64,000 nucleotides of DNA. It comes from Bullera alba (lineage: Eukaryota; Basidiomycota; Tremellomycetes; Tremellales; Bulleraceae). The stretch's first letter is position 1. Every line of letters begins with the position of its first letter. Position numbers and translations under genes: made by a program. Below, one piece after another: positions 12,525 to 24,648 of the stretch. The stretch spans positions 7,465,198 through 7,529,197 of the forward strand of contig BCIX01000001.1 in assembly GCA_001600095.1 (NCBI GenBank), written 5' to 3'. The notes under the pieces are model-generated. The model saw only the letters and a program-made list of their open reading frames with translations. It ran no database searches and was not told the origin of the DNA.

Positions 12525-13355
12525 CTAATCCTCCTCGTCGTGTTTCCCCGATATCCTGTCCGCTCGCCAGGTATCTATCCACTGTATTATCCTCCCGACA
12601 TTCTCTTCGACCTCGTTATCACCGCCGCTGCCATCGGATTGCAGCTCGACGATGATCTCCTCTGCATAGGACTCTCTCGTCTCCGTGAGGCAGGTCAACA
12701 TGATCTCCGCGGTCATGTTCTCCGTGAGCTTGGCCTCGGGGTATTTTCTGCGTCGTGGTGATCAGCACCTGTTTGGACAGCTTGACCGTCGTACTGCTGG
12801 CGAGATTGCAATGGTGGAGACGGTGCTCACCTCTCTGTCAGTCTCTCGTGCAGCACTTTGTTATCGCAACGCAAGACTACGGCCAGGTCCACCCATCGCT
12901 CGGGAAATAGACTTGGGTCGTGATGATCGAGGATGAATCCTGTAGAGGTTTGATCAGCTCTGTCTCGCTTCCAACCTATTCTTCCCATCTGCACAGCTGA
13001 TCTTGACGTTTGCACGAGGGCATAGCGGAGAGGGATAAACTCACCTGTCTGAGCTGCACCATCCGCTGGATTTATAACCTCTTCTAAGTAATCCAACAAT
13101 CTATCCTCGTCTACAGTGTACGACTGCCACGTCTCGTCGTACCCCTCGTGAAAGCCTTTCGACTTTACGATATCCCCTATGTTCAAGTGCGTCATGGGCA
13201 CCGAAGAGTCGGAGGCTATCAAGGTTGAATGTAATGTCTTTCCTGTCCCGGGCGTCCCTAGTCCGTTTGTCAGTATGCCATCATTCTCCCATCTGTAGTT
13301 GCAACACACCTGTGACGAGGACGACGGGGAACTGGCGCTGATGGTGGGTCGTCAT
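12525..13355 (-). CDS. FAP7: FAP7 / adenylate kinase 6 (CINAP) homologue
   Basis: Atypical nuclear adenylate kinase that helps cleave 20S pre-rRNA during 40S maturation. Four exons (13355-13310, 13257-13045, 12939-12831, 12747-12525) sum to 196 residues, slightly above the family's usual 170-200. The P-loop GTPGTGKT is split by intron 1. Then come LNIGDIVKSKGFHEGYDE, ILDHHDPSLFPERW, the VVLRCD...LHERLTER lid-side segment, and a C-terminal EENVGRIIQWIDTW. The frame is also open upstream of the chosen ATG to about 13410, and an ATG further upstream near 13483 might contribute a first exon, but I found no splice pair keeping the frame. Confidence 0.9.
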
Positions 13356-13982
13356 TGGAGCGTAGAGCTTGAGGTCGTCTTTATGTTCGGGAGCCCACGA
13401 GATATGCTGGCGCGCTGCAATGAACGAGTATGACTAGTAGTTGACTGACTTGACCTTGTGTGACTTGCTTTGCGTTCCGACATGAACATGAATCGCACCA
13501 GCTTGCACCTTAGAACTTTTACCGTGCCTGAATCTGCACTCTGGACTTTTGGCTGGGGTGGCAACGGAATCAAATTGTTTGCCTTTGGAACGGCACAATC
13601 GGCTCACCGCGCACCTCTACTGTCACTAAAAGGCCATCTAGCTCACCCTTGTCCAGGTGTTGACGAGTACCAGACGACACCTTGTGACATTAACATCCTC
13701 CGGCGACGAGGACACAGCGCGTTCTTGTGGGATCAGACACCTGGATCGCAGATTGTACGAAAAATCATCGATTTGCCTTCAAACGCATCCGGGTAACCCC
13801 GCTCGACGCTGTGCAACAAGTACGGTAAACACATTCTCGACTCGCGCGAATATCGTCAGAATTCATCGACACTCTCGATACGACACTGCGACAACGGAGA
13901 AAACTTGGGCCACCTCATGAGGGCCTGACTGGGCCAGTAGCTTTCCGCCGTCGATTCCGCTCGATATAATCACTTTCCAACA
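13356..13982. promoter_or_regulatory. Divergent promoter: FAP7 / KDM4-like gene
   Basis: About 630 bp between divergent start codons. It may hide a non-coding 5' exon of FAP7. No RNA gene or known motif was recognised. Confidence 0.35.
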
Positions 13983-16900
13983 ATGTCGGCCGAATCTTCC
14001 TCCTCAGCGACTCTCGCTCCGCTGGCCCCGACTCAGCCAATCGAGCAGTCTATAGCGCCAATCCAGATGATCCCGGAGGTATCAACTGCACCTTCGGACG
14101 TCTCACAAGCCAGTGCCGGAGCTGCGGGCTTGGGTCACGATGCTTCGACGGGAATATCAGCCGGAAAGGTGCAACCACCCAATCCGCTTGTTCTACCAAC
14201 GAGCACTACGCCAAAACAGCTGCCATCGGCGGAGAGAAATATCTCAACTGGGGCAGCACCGACGTCGCCGATCAGATCAAAGTCCATCGCGGCGAGCAGC
14301 TCGTCTCAAGGCCCGTCGCTTTTGTCACCTAGAACGTCCAGCCGGCTTAAGGGGAAGCAGGATCATAGAGAAGACGGAGAGAGTCTCAAGGAAGCTCGAG
14401 CTGCCGAGCCCCAGACCCTACCTCAACCAGAACCTCAGCCACAGCCGGAACCTCAGCTGCCTACATATTTACAGCCAGCAGAATTGTGAGTGTCTCCTGC
14501 TCAATTGCCTTCACAATCCTCCTCGAGATCTTAGCCAATGTTTTCATTCCGAGTCGCATACCATGATGACAGCGCTGACCCCTATCAGCTTCCCCCTCAG
14601 TAATCACTCGCACGCGACGACGGCGCCTCCACCTCTGCACACCGGTCAGCCAGTCTTGCTCTCCCCTGAGGATGACAAGCTCGCTACAAGAGGGATTCCG
14701 ATATTCCGTCCTACAATGGAGGAGTTCGAGGTGAGTGTGATTCCATCGTACCAGCCTGTCGCTCACCCTGATATTAGGACTTTGAAGGCTACGTGACCAA
14801 GACGGTAGCATGGGGACAGTATTCTGGAATCGTCAAAATTGTCCCTCCTGCCGAATGGAAACAGTCACTACCGCCTATCCCGAGTCGAGCCTTAGCAGAC
14901 GTCCGGATCAAACAGCCCATCCAGCAGAACATGCTCGGTCAAGCCGGTCTTTTCCGCCAAACCAATGTCGAAAAGCAAAAGACGCGTCCGTTGTCGATCG
15001 AGGAATGGTTCAGGAAATCCCAGGACAAGAAGTTTGCGGGACCCGGACCGAAAGACATTGACCGTACAGTGGACAGGGATAGCAAAGAGGCGAAAGAGTT
15101 GAGGATGAGGGAGGCGCAGGAGTTTAAGCGCAAGCGGGAGGAGACGAGATCCAAGCGGGAACAAGCGCTCAACAGGAAAAAGGAGAGACAAGCCGCGGCA
15201 AAGACTGCTCAAGGGGGAGACTCGGCAGACGCCTCTGTGGCCGACGTCACCATGGATGGAGTCGAGGATGAGGACGGGGGCGGCCCTAGTGCATCGCAGA
15301 ACGAGAAAGGCGTGGGAGCGGCTCTGGAGGAACCTGCTGAGGCGGCGGAAGTAGTCGAACGAGTAGAAGAGAACGTACTCGCGGTCCCGCCATTGGACCC
15401 TTCGCACGAGTCACCTCACTCATCACCGGACCCACTGGCAAAGACGCCCGAGTCGAGCGCAGACGACGTGCCCGAGTGGTATGAGAAGTTTGACCCAGCG
15501 AGGGATTGGCTACCCGAAGGCACCGAGCCAACCGACTACACTCCAGAGGCATGTGCCGCTATTGAGAAGAGGTTTTGGAAGACTATGGGCTTTGGAGAGC
15601 CAAGTTGGTATGGCGCAGACCTACTAGGTGAGCAACAAAACGCAAAGACGAGTGTCGTAGCTCATTAGCCGATAGGATCGCTCTTTCCGGACCCGGAGAC
15701 CAAGTGGAATGTGGCCAATCTCCCAAATCTGCTCAACAGGCTAGGAAGGGATCTACCGGGTGTGAACCGACCTTACCTATACTTTGGCATGTGGCGAGCA
15801 GCCTTCGCATGGCATGTCGAGGATGTGAGTCGAACTGCCCGATTGACGGCTGATGACGTTCAGATGGACCTATTCTCGATCAACTACATCCACTTTGGCG
15901 CCCCAAAGTTCTGGTACGCCATTCCCCAGGGCCAGGCCGAGCAATTTGAGCGCACCATCACGAGTGAGTGTGCATGTCCGGTGTCATGACTGACTCGAAG
16001 GCTACTTTCCCCGAGAAGCAAGTCAGTGCGACCAATTCCTCCGTCACAAATCGTACATAATGTCTCCGACCAAACTCGCCAAAGATGGCATCAACGTCAA
16101 TATGCTAGTACACAATCAGGGCGAATTTGTCATCACTTATCCCAGGGGATATCACGCCGGCTTCAACATGGGCTTCAACTGCGCCGAGAGTGTGAATTTC
16201 GCATTGGACAGTTGGCTAGAGCTGGGTCGGAGAGCCAAAGTTTGTCAATGCGTCAATCACAGGTACGTTTGGCTTGATTGATTGGTAGCGGGTGCTGACG
16301 GTGCTGCAGTGTCCGAATTGACGTGGATGAGCTATTGGGCGAACACGAGGAAAGGATGCGGACCGAGCAGGACCTCTTGAGAGTGATCGAGGAGGAACGG
16401 GCGGGGAAGCCGAGGAAGAGGGCTGTCAAGGGCGATGGCGACAGGCCGAGGAAGAAGACAAAACCCGATCCCTCGATCGTCGGCAGTGATGCTGATTTGG
16501 GTCAGACTCACCCTGACCCTTCGGTGTACGGGTTGGAGAAGAAGAAGATTATCCTCAACCTCTCCGACCCGCTTCCCGGCAATGGCAACATCATCCCGAT
16601 CGGCACCGAATCCGAACTTAAAGCGCCGGTGAAGAAACCGAGGAAATCCAATGTCAAACCTGTCAAACCTGTCACACCGACCTACTTCCCCTGTATCCTC
16701 TGCCCGAACACGACAGCCACCGATTTGATGCCAGTCTGGGAGCCGTCCGACCAGGTCAAGGCAATGTGCAAAAGTGAAGATGGGGTGGTGCGCGCGCATC
16801 GCGATTGTGTGAATAGTGTCCCTGAAGTGTGGTCGGATGACAAGGAGATCGATGGGGTGCTTCAAGCAGTGGTACTAGGCGTGGATGGTGTTCCAAAGAG

Positions 16901-18513
16901 CAGGTGGTCACTGGTGAGTCCCATGCTGCCTAGAGGATGTGATACTGATTTCGAGTCAGAAATGCCAGAGCTGCAATGACAAGAAACTCGCGGCTTCCGG
17001 TGCCAAGGTCCAATGCGTCAACGTGAGTATCGCTCCGATGGGGTAAGGAAGGTATTGACGCGCGGGGTAGGGTAAATGCCCCAAGGCTTTCCATGTGACT
17101 TGTGCCCGGGACGACGACCAGGTCGTTCATAGAGTCTGGCACGTGGAGGAATTCGAACAAGTACCTCTACCCGCCGATGCGCCAGCGGGAACCGAGCCTG
17201 AATTCATCAAAGTCTCGCATCTCAAGACGGAAATCCTGTGTCCTGGTCATAATCCAGTACGTCCAGCCTCCAAGCCGCTGAGATGATCACTGACTAGATC
17301 CGTGTAGGAGGTCAAAGAGGCAAAGAAGCGACAACAGGCCGAAGAGCTCAGATCAAAAGTCTTGGCGCTCGTCCCCGGACAGCCAGTGAAGATCAAGACG
17401 GCGCAAGGATCCTATGAGGTCAAATACGTAGGATCACTCGAAGCCGAGCCAAAAGCCGAAGTGAAGCACGATGACGGGTATGTCAAGCGTGACTTTCGAG
17501 AAAGTCTTGGGCGTGTGTTGATGAATCGGACTCAGGTCTTTGTCACTGGTCAAATGGGCGGATATAGACTTCAGGCCAACTCACCCAGCGCAGCCCCTGG
17601 AGAATGAATATGGTGAGTCGCGGCGAGAAACACCTGCTTCGTGGGGATAGGAGCTGACTTTTCAGCTCGCGTTCACACTCACGTAAGGCGTAATGGTGCA
17701 GCGGTGCCAATCCACACTCTGCTCAACACTCAATCAACCGCCGCGACCGCCACGACCACTGGTGAAGGAAGTACTGTCGCTGTTACAGCAGGTAGCGGTG
17801 CCGCTAAGCCCTTGACATCCTCAAGCGCTACTCCGCGTCAAGACCCTAGGCCCTCGCCTGGACCAATGCGACAACCGCAAGGGTATCCGCAACAGCACAA
17901 AGCGGCTCAGCCTCCTCCTCCCCAGCACGTCTACCCTCAAGCAGAGCAGCCATCGCGGCACGTACCCCATCACGGTCCACCACCGCTCATGCAGGACACG
18001 CGATACGCACCTCCTCCTTCACGAGTGTCAGGTCCTGAGGTGATGCCAAAGGTCGCTTACCCCCAGACCTACCATTCGCCCTATCAACCTCCACCGACAC
18101 AGACGGGCTATCTGCCCGTTGGGCAGAATGCGAGCCACATGCTCCCGAATATGTATCCCACCGCCGGGGCCCAAAGGTCATCCCAGATGCCATCGGCTAT
18201 GGGATACGGATATCCATACCCCCAAGGACCGCAGCATATGCCGCCCCCGAGCCAGTGGTACCCCAATCCCGGGTTCCACAACCCTATACCGACATCATCA
18301 TACCGCAATTCGGTACCAACTCCAGGATACAGCCACCCACCGGATCCAGGATACGCGACGTACCCCCCTCTGCAAGGCTGGCCACCTGTGAATAGCCATC
18401 CGCAGCATCAGTACAATGCCCAAAACCATGGTTATCACCGCCAATACGCTCCACCGCCCAATGGCTATGCGCCACCGCCCAATGCCTATGCTCCCCCCTT
18501 CGCTCAGCCATGA
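13983..18513 (+). CDS. KDM4-type JmjC histone lysine demethylase
   Basis: Fe(II)/2-oxoglutarate histone demethylase of the KDM4/JMJD2 (Rph1-like) class, expected to act on methylated H3K9/K36 in chromatin. Twelve exons (13983-14485, 14589-14730, 14778-15627, 15676-15824, 15864-15963, 16001-16262, 16310-16913, 16960-17022, 17071-17256, 17308-17477, 17536-17612, 17666-18513) sum to 1317 residues. JmjN (GIPIFRPTMEEFEDFEGYV) is at about 200-235. JmjC is at about 500-670 with the iron ligands in WHVED and YHAGFNMGFNCAESVNFA. A Cys/His-rich extended PHD is at about 790-950 (ILCPN...CPGHNP). A Tudor-like segment at about 960-1030 appears only after removing the 17478-17535 intron. The tail is rich in Pro, Tyr and Gln. 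Unlike yeast Rph1 it resembles animal KDM4 in domain order. Confidence 0.9.
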
Positions 18514-18716
18514 TCAAAGCTGTCAAGTTGTAAGAGTAGTGCCACTATCGGCGTTTTGACAATATCGCCGACGATATCCCGTCGTAGATAAGATACGGGG
18601 TAGATAGAGATCCATAACCGCCTCTTCTGTAATATGTTGTTGCCTCCATGTATTGGATCAGTGCAATCCGTCGATCGTGACAGGGACTGCCGGCGGGGCA
18701 GCGAAATATATCGTCG

Positions 18717-20258
18717 ATGAGTGCCCATCGGCAGGGGCAACATGACTCGAATGGACCCCCAGTCGGCCATCCTCAGTCAACCTCGTCGAACCGCGCTACA
18801 TCCACCTCGTCGCCCGCCTCACCCGCCTTGAGCAACGACCATGCAGGTCTAGGCAAGATCGACCTGGGTATACAGCGCATGCAATGCCTAATGTCGTTTC
18901 TCCCGCCCTTGCAAACGCCAGCAATCCATCTCGCCGGTACGAATGGCAAGGGCTCAGTGTCGATCATTCTGGAGTCGTGCTTCCGCCAGGCGGGCGTATC
19001 GGTGGGTAGATACAACTCGCCCCACTTGATCGAACCCCGAGACGCGATTGCGATCGACGGATCCCCTCCCTCGGCACAAGCGTACCAGCACGCTATGCAG
19101 ACAGTGCAGTCGATATCAAAGGAACAAGAAATAGAGGCAACGACTTTCGAGATTGCAACAGCGGCAGCGTTCCATCTCATCAATGAGGCCCGAGTCGATG
19201 TGATGGTGATTGAATGTGGAATGGGAGGAGAAACGGATGCCACCAACGTCATCCCCCCACAACTCGTCCTGGCGTCTGGTCTGACGTGTGTGGGATTGGA
19301 CCATACCTCGTTCTTGGGCGACACTGTCGAAGCAATCACGCAAGTCAAAGCTGGCATCTGTGTTCGAGATGGACTCCTGGTTGTCGGGCCTCAAGTCTAC
19401 CCTTCTGTACATTCGGTCGCCAGTCAAGTCGCTCAGCAAAGGGGTGCCAGGTTGGTGACTTGTCACCCCGCTCAATCCGACCTGAGTGATGGAAGGGTCG
19501 AGGTCAACTTGGGCGATTTCCAAAAACCGCCGCCTACCCGCTTCTCCCTGGATACTGCTAGTGGTACCCGGATAGACGGCACTCTCTCCCTTGTCGGCGA
19601 TCACCAACTCGACAATGTCTCAACGGCAATCAACATCCTCACCGAGATAGCGAGAGACCGACGGGCATTGTCCATTCAACCCAAATTGGCCCAAGTGGTC
19701 CAAGACGCCATCACCCGAGGAGTGTCTCTTGCCGAATGGCCCGGTCGATGCTCTTTCGTCTATTACAAACCCCACGGACGGACCGGGCGTGGGTTCCCTG
19801 TACTCGTCGACGGGGCTCATAATGCCGATTCAGCGACCCGACTCCGGGCATACATTGACACTCTCGAGATTACGTCTGATGCCGGGCCCATCGGGAACGT
19901 GACTTGGATTATCGGACTGAGCGACTCGACGAAATCGGGCAAATCGATAGAATCGGTATTGGACCCACTTCTCCGATCCGGGGATCGAGTCTACCCTACG
20001 ATGTTCTCCCCGGTAGAGTCTATGCCCTGGGTTCAGCCGGTGCCAACGGACGGAGAGACGGGGTTAGGTATGGCGGCGGGAAAGATCGTAGGGAGGGATC
20101 AGGTGGTGATGGTTCCGACGAAAACGTCTGGCACAGAGAGCTTGGAGGAGATTCTGGAGAGGATTAGTGATAAGTCATCAGAGGACAGAGGATTGATTGT
20201 GCTCGCGGGCAGTCTGTACCTCGTAGCTGACCTCTACCGCCTTTTGGGGTCCCGCTGA
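18717..20258 (+). CDS. FOL3: Dihydrofolate synthase / folylpolyglutamate synthase-like
   Basis: Mur-ligase-superfamily enzyme that couples glutamate to dihydropteroate in folate synthesis. It is a single-exon gene of 513 residues, unusual among its intron-rich neighbours. Visible motifs: P-loop HLAGTNGKGSVS at about residue 75, YNSPHL, TTFEIATAAAFHLI, ECGMGGETDATNV, GLDHTSFLG, GDHQLDNV, and VLVDGAHNADSA with the conserved His. The protein is longer than yeast Fol3 because of a roughly 50-residue Ser/Thr/Pro-rich N-terminal stretch; an initiation site further inside is possible but no strong alternative is seen. It starts about 200 bp after the KDM4-like stop. Confidence 0.9.
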   Translation: MSAHRQGQHDSNGPPVGHPQSTSSNRATSTSSPASPALSNDHAGLGKIDLGIQRMQCLMSFLPPLQTPAIHLAGTNGKGSVSIILESCFRQAGVSVGRYNSPHLIEPRDAIAIDGSPPSAQAYQHAMQTVQSISKEQEIEATTFEIATAAAFHLINEARVDVMVIECGMGGETDATNVIPPQLVLASGLTCVGLDHTSFLGDTVEAITQVKAGICVRDGLLVVGPQVYPSVHSVASQVAQQRGARLVTCHPAQSDLSDGRVEVNLGDFQKPPPTRFSLDTASGTRIDGTLSLVGDHQLDNVSTAINILTEIARDRRALSIQPKLAQVVQDAITRGVSLAEWPGRCSFVYYKPHGRTGRGFPVLVDGAHNADSATRLRAYIDTLEITSDAGPIGNVTWIIGLSDSTKSGKSIESVLDPLLRSGDRVYPTMFSPVESMPWVQPVPTDGETGLGMAAGKIVGRDQVVMVPTKTSGTESLEEILERISDKSSEDRGLIVLAGSLYLVADLYRLLGSR

Positions 20259-21908
20259 CGAGTAGAGGGAGTGCTTGTCCATGCTGTATCCCTAGTCGCC
20301 TGTTCGTAGTACAGATGTCAATCAATATACGAATTTACTCTTGCAACCCTCTATGCGGTGCCGCGATCTCCTTCCAGATGTAACGCGCCTTGGTTCCTAT
20401 TCTCTCACTACGATACTACGGACTACCGTATGGAACGACCAAGAGCCGCGGGACCGGAGGACCTTTGGTTGAGTCCATTTTGAAGACGAGCAAACGGTGA
20501 AGGATTCGGGTCCGAACTTCTGTGGCTCATCTTGTTGGCTGCGCCGACGGGCGCCGAGGCGACGTCGCAGGTCGTCTGTCGTCGTATACGTCGTCTACAC
20601 AGGTCTACTCCGGTTGCTGAGATGCTAATCTTCCTGCTAGACAAGGTGCTCAAGCACTGAAGGTGCAGCAAGATCGCGAGCAGTCGCGAGCAGTCGCCAG
20701 CTCAGCAGCTGGGCTTGGCAGTATCCGACCCCCCGCGCTTCCCCGCATTCCCGGAATTCCCGGACCCTTAACAAGCCGGCGCTCGGATCCGGGGCCTCGA
20801 GCCGGCTAATGAGCTCGCCGGCACACTGGTCGGCGTCTCACTATGGAATCTCGATCGTTGCAAGTTTCGAGAGGTCTCGAGAGGTGGACGAGAGTGGACG
20901 AGTGTGAGCAAGGGCTTGGCATGGCAAAAGATGTCAAGGGCTTTGTGGTTGTAGAGCCTCCACCACTCGCAAGTATAAGCTTGAACTGGGACACTGGACG
21001 GCAATGACTCGACCGGCAGTCGTGGACCTGTCGTGACGGCGAGAAAGGGTGGCCGTGTCGGCATGGCATAATTGCATCCTCGCAGTCGTTTCATACAAGG
21101 CTTGGGATACGCCTGCCGTCAAGCCCGGCCCTCTTGAGATCACAGAATGTATCATTAGGCTCCGAACGTCAGCAAGTCCCCTGGTTTGATCAACCGAGAC
21201 GACGGTCACTCCGACTTGTCGGACCTCGTCTGGTCCACTTCCCAGGGATTAGGCAAATGTGCAAAAGTATAAACCGCTCATGTGACCGATCAATCATTTT
21301 GAGCTGCGTGTGTCATCCCTTGTCATCCCCTCGCAACCTCGACAAGAACTCTGGAGAGAGGGTCAGAGGAGCAGGGCGTGCGGAGGCCAATGCGGTGTGG
21401 CTTGGGCCAGCTGAGGCGCTTCGCCTGCCGTACGCCAGCGTACGCCAGAACACGTCGCGTCCGTGAGTGCAGAGCCCTGCAGAGCGGTATCGAATGTACT
21501 GAAATGCCAAGACGTTCGAGATCCGATACCGGTTTGTGGAATGCCGATCATGCCACCCAGGGCAGAGACAATTGCGCTCAGCAGAGCTGAGCCAGGCTGG
21601 GCCAGGCTGAGCGAGACCGAGCTGACGCGGTAATCAACATCGAGGCAATACCCATCTGCCTCTGCGGACACTCGAGGTTGCGCATTTCCCGGAGTTTGCA
21701 TAAGAAGGACGAGTGAGGACCCATGGGGCCAACCTCGTCTCCCAGATCCACCCCGGTTCTGTCCCACCTCCCACTCAGTCCCACACTCTAGCTTCAGACG
21801 TTCACCTAGCGAGCAGGCCAGCAGTTGAGCATCACGAGCCACGACCCAGATAGTACCCCCTCCGTCACTATCGAAAGACCCACCCCCAAAGAGTTCCACC
21901 TCGCCGCC
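20259..21908. promoter_or_regulatory. Long spacer upstream of the MFS transporter
   Basis: About 1.65 kb without a convincing gene. It holds short direct repeats: a decamer (cgcgagcagt) repeated near 20675-20700, a gagaggt/tggacgag pair near 20860-20905, and a gctgagccaggct/gggccaggctgag run near 21585-21610. Probably the extended promoter of the transporter at 21909, a common arrangement for regulated nutrient transporters. Confidence 0.4.
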
Positions 21909-23719
21909 ATGTCCCACCTCGCAGAGGAGAAGCCGCATGTCGAGCACGAAGAGTATCGAACGGGGAGCACGCCCGTCGAACACTTTGAAGACCAGAAAGT
22001 CGTCGCTGCGCACTCGTACGATCCAGCATGGGAGAGAAAGACGTTGTGGAAGATCGACCTGAGGCTGCTCGTGATCCGTGAGTACAGCACCAGAGTGAGA
22101 TCGATCACTGAACGTATAATGTGTAGTCGGTCTGTGCTACGCTGTCAGTTTGATGTGAGTCCTGAGCTAGAGTCAGTCAGATACAATAGCTGACCCCGGT
22201 CGTTAGTGACCGAACCATCATCTCGGTGGCCAGATTGGTCGGTATGCTGCAAGCCCTGCAACTCCAGGTCGGGGAGCGATACTCGATCATGTCACTCATG
22301 TTCTTCGTCCCATACATCATCTTTGTGAGTCTCGATGGGCCATGCTTTGGCTATACGGCTGACGCCTGCCAGGAATTGCCCTCGAACATTGTGCTGCGTA
22401 AGATCGGTGCTAGGAACTGGTTGGCGTTCATCGTCACCGGTTTTGGTGTTGTCATGATTGGATCTGCCTTTGTCAAGCGATGGTGGGAGCTCGTCATCTG
22501 CCGAGTCCTGCTTGGTACCCTTGAGAGTGAGTCGTGATCACTGGTTGCACTGGGCTTTGACGGCTGGCTGACCACGGACAGGCGGTTTCTTCCCCGGTTG
22601 CGTCTACCTCGTTTCGTCTTGGTACCCCCGATACGAGACGGCTCGTCGATTGGCCTTCTTCTACCTGACCTCGATGGTCATCTCCGGTTTCTCCAACATC
22701 ATCGGATGGGGAATGAGCCAGCTCGCCGGCAAGGGAGGCCTCGCCGGATGGCAGTGGAGTGAGTGTACCGCCAACAACCCAGGGGCACTTGCTAATCTTG
22801 ACTGCAGTCTTCGTCTTGTTCGGTATCATCACCATCGCCCTCGGTCTACTGGCCGCAGTGTTCATCGTCGACTTCCCTGAGAAGAGCACCTTTTTGACCG
22901 CCGAGCAAAAGGCTTGGGCTATCGAGCGAATCCAGATCGACAGAGGTGATGCCATCCCGGACAAGCTCACCTGGAGGACGGTCGGCAGGGATCTGGCCGA
23001 TTTCAAGGTATGGGCCTTTGCCTACCTCTTCATGTCGGCCACCACTGGATCGTATGCCTGTGAGTCGCCCACAAGTCTCCGCACCCCAAGGCAAAGCTGA
23101 CCATCGTAGTCTCCTTCTTCCTGCCCGTCATTCTTCGAGGTGGAGGATACTCTGTCAAGCTCTCGCTCCTCCTGTCTGCCCCACCATACGTCTTCGCCGC
23201 GATCTACACCTACGTCAGCGCCGTCCTCAGTGACAAGTACAAGAAACGAGCGCCCTTCCTCATTCTCAGCTCCACCGTCGCCATTGTCGGACTGGCCATC
23301 ATCGCATACGCCAAACCCCTCGGCGTGAGGTACTTTGGCGCGTTCTTGTGTATCGCCGGAAGTCAGAACAATGTCCCCGGTGTCCTCGCATACTCCCAGA
23401 ACAACATCCTTCGATCGTCCAAGCGAGCAGTCACGTCCGCTTTGGTCATTGGTTTCGGAGGTGTTGGCGGTATTGTCGCTTCCACAGTGTACAGACAGGC
23501 CGACGCGCCCACCTACGTCCCAGGGTGAGTAGTCCGTTGTCAATGTTGTGAATGGAAGACTGACCACTGCTCAGACTCTGGACCACGCTCGGCCTCAACA
23601 TTGGCGCTATTGGCGTCGTCGTGGCCATGAGTTACTACATGCACGGCGAGAACAAGAAGCTTCTCAACGTCCCCGGACACACCAACGAGGGCAGGACCGA
23701 CTTCAAGTACACCATCTAA
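21909..23719 (+). CDS. MFS anion:cation symporter, allantoate-permease family
   Basis: Plasma-membrane major facilitator of the ACS family (Dal5/Tna1/Seo1-like), which import organic acids, vitamins or allantoate with protons. Spliced from about seven exons with introns near 22080-22126, 22154-22205, 22325-22372, 22527-22581, 22760-22806, 23060-23108 and 23526-23574. Visible: N-terminal WERKTLWKIDLRLL, then ERYSIMSLMFFVPYIIFELPSN, GFGVVMIGSAFVK, RVLLGTLESGFFPGCVYLVSSWYPR (family signature), and several further hydrophobic segments. The cytosolic tail ends GRTDFKYTI. The family's usual first-helix LDR motif reads LIDRT here. The substrate cannot be read from sequence. An in-frame TTG-to-ATG stretch upstream (from 21825) lacks its own ATG, so the ATG at 21909 is chosen. 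Confidence 0.87.
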
Positions 23720-24252
23720 CGAGCTCAACACGTTGTAATAGGATGCGGCGCGCTTGAGGGGTGTGGAGATGATGGAGAAGCAGAATATCAATCGTCGTGT
23801 CTTTTGTATTGGGCTCCGAGTGTCAAGTGACAGTTTTATGCAAGTAGTGTTCACGAAGCAGATCCGATGGATCGCATACATGTCAAGGCATGGGGTCAAT
23901 GGTCGCAGTCGTCCAGTAAGGGGCGGATGTACAGACAAATCGTGAACAAGTGCAGGCAGGTTCTCGAGATAGCTCTTCGGACTGAGCGCGGAGCCTTCAC
24001 AGGGGCCTAGGTGCACTTAAGCGTATCGATACATTGCTATTTGATACAGTGAAGGTACGAGACTACGAAAGTTTGGACTAGTGATACAGCGGATACGGAT
24101 GTTTCTAGTGGAGCGAACGTGCGAGGCTGGCGAGTGGTCATGGTTTGTGGGTCCAGGGTGAGGTTGTGTGGAATTAAGCGCATATTGGTCCGACATGACC
24201 AGTGTTCGACGTCATTTTCTGTCTGAAGCGCCATGGCCCTTGTCGTGGGCGT
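23720..24252. other. Convergent 3' spacer
   Basis: About 530 bp between the 3' ends of the MFS gene and the small orphan. Nothing recognised. Confidence 0.4.
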
Positions 24253-24648
24253 TTAAAGCACCGTTGGGGCCGACGAGTCTGATTTGAGCGTGTGCACGGT
24301 TTCAGTTGATGACGATGATATGAGGGAGTTGCCGTCGATGGGGGACATGGTTGATAGAGATTGACAACGTCTAGGCAAAGCGCAATCAGTAGCCATTCCC
24401 AGGGACATCGCTGTGCGGGGTAGTGTGGCTCACTTTGCCTCGGTCCACATCTTCTGGGTGTACTCGTATATATCCATGCTGTACCGTTTCTGCAAGTTCT
24501 CTTTCAGGTGTTTGGACCTTTTCAGCGACTTGACATGCGACTCGAGGTTTTCATCCGTCAACGAGGGCAGAACTGGGGATGTGGATCGTGGGGAGGGCTC
24601 GGTGTTTAGTGCGAGGTTGCCGAGGGTGGATGTGATAGGGCTTGACAT
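24253..24648 (-). CDS. Small orphan protein, 110 aa, two exons
   Basis: Not recognised. The ATG at 24648 opens a Ser/Thr/Pro-rich N-terminus, then a basic/helical segment (DENLESHVKSLKRSKHLKEN, followed by LQKRYSMDIYEYTQKMW). An unspliced frame stops at 24430, but a strong donor (gtgagc, intron 24433-24371) and a ctag acceptor join it to a Ser/Thr-rich second exon ending at 24253. The spliced total is exactly 111 codons. The helical core with conserved-looking Trp/Tyr suggests a real small protein. No targeting signal was seen. Confidence 0.55.

Noticed and set aside
20259..21908. Search for tRNA or small RNA genes in the long spacer
   Set aside because: No GGTTCRA-type T-loop with matching acceptor stem found by eye.
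21363..22013. Minus-strand 216-codon frame over the MFS promoter and first exon
   Set aside because: Antisense to the real first exon and Gly/Ser/Leu-rich without motifs.
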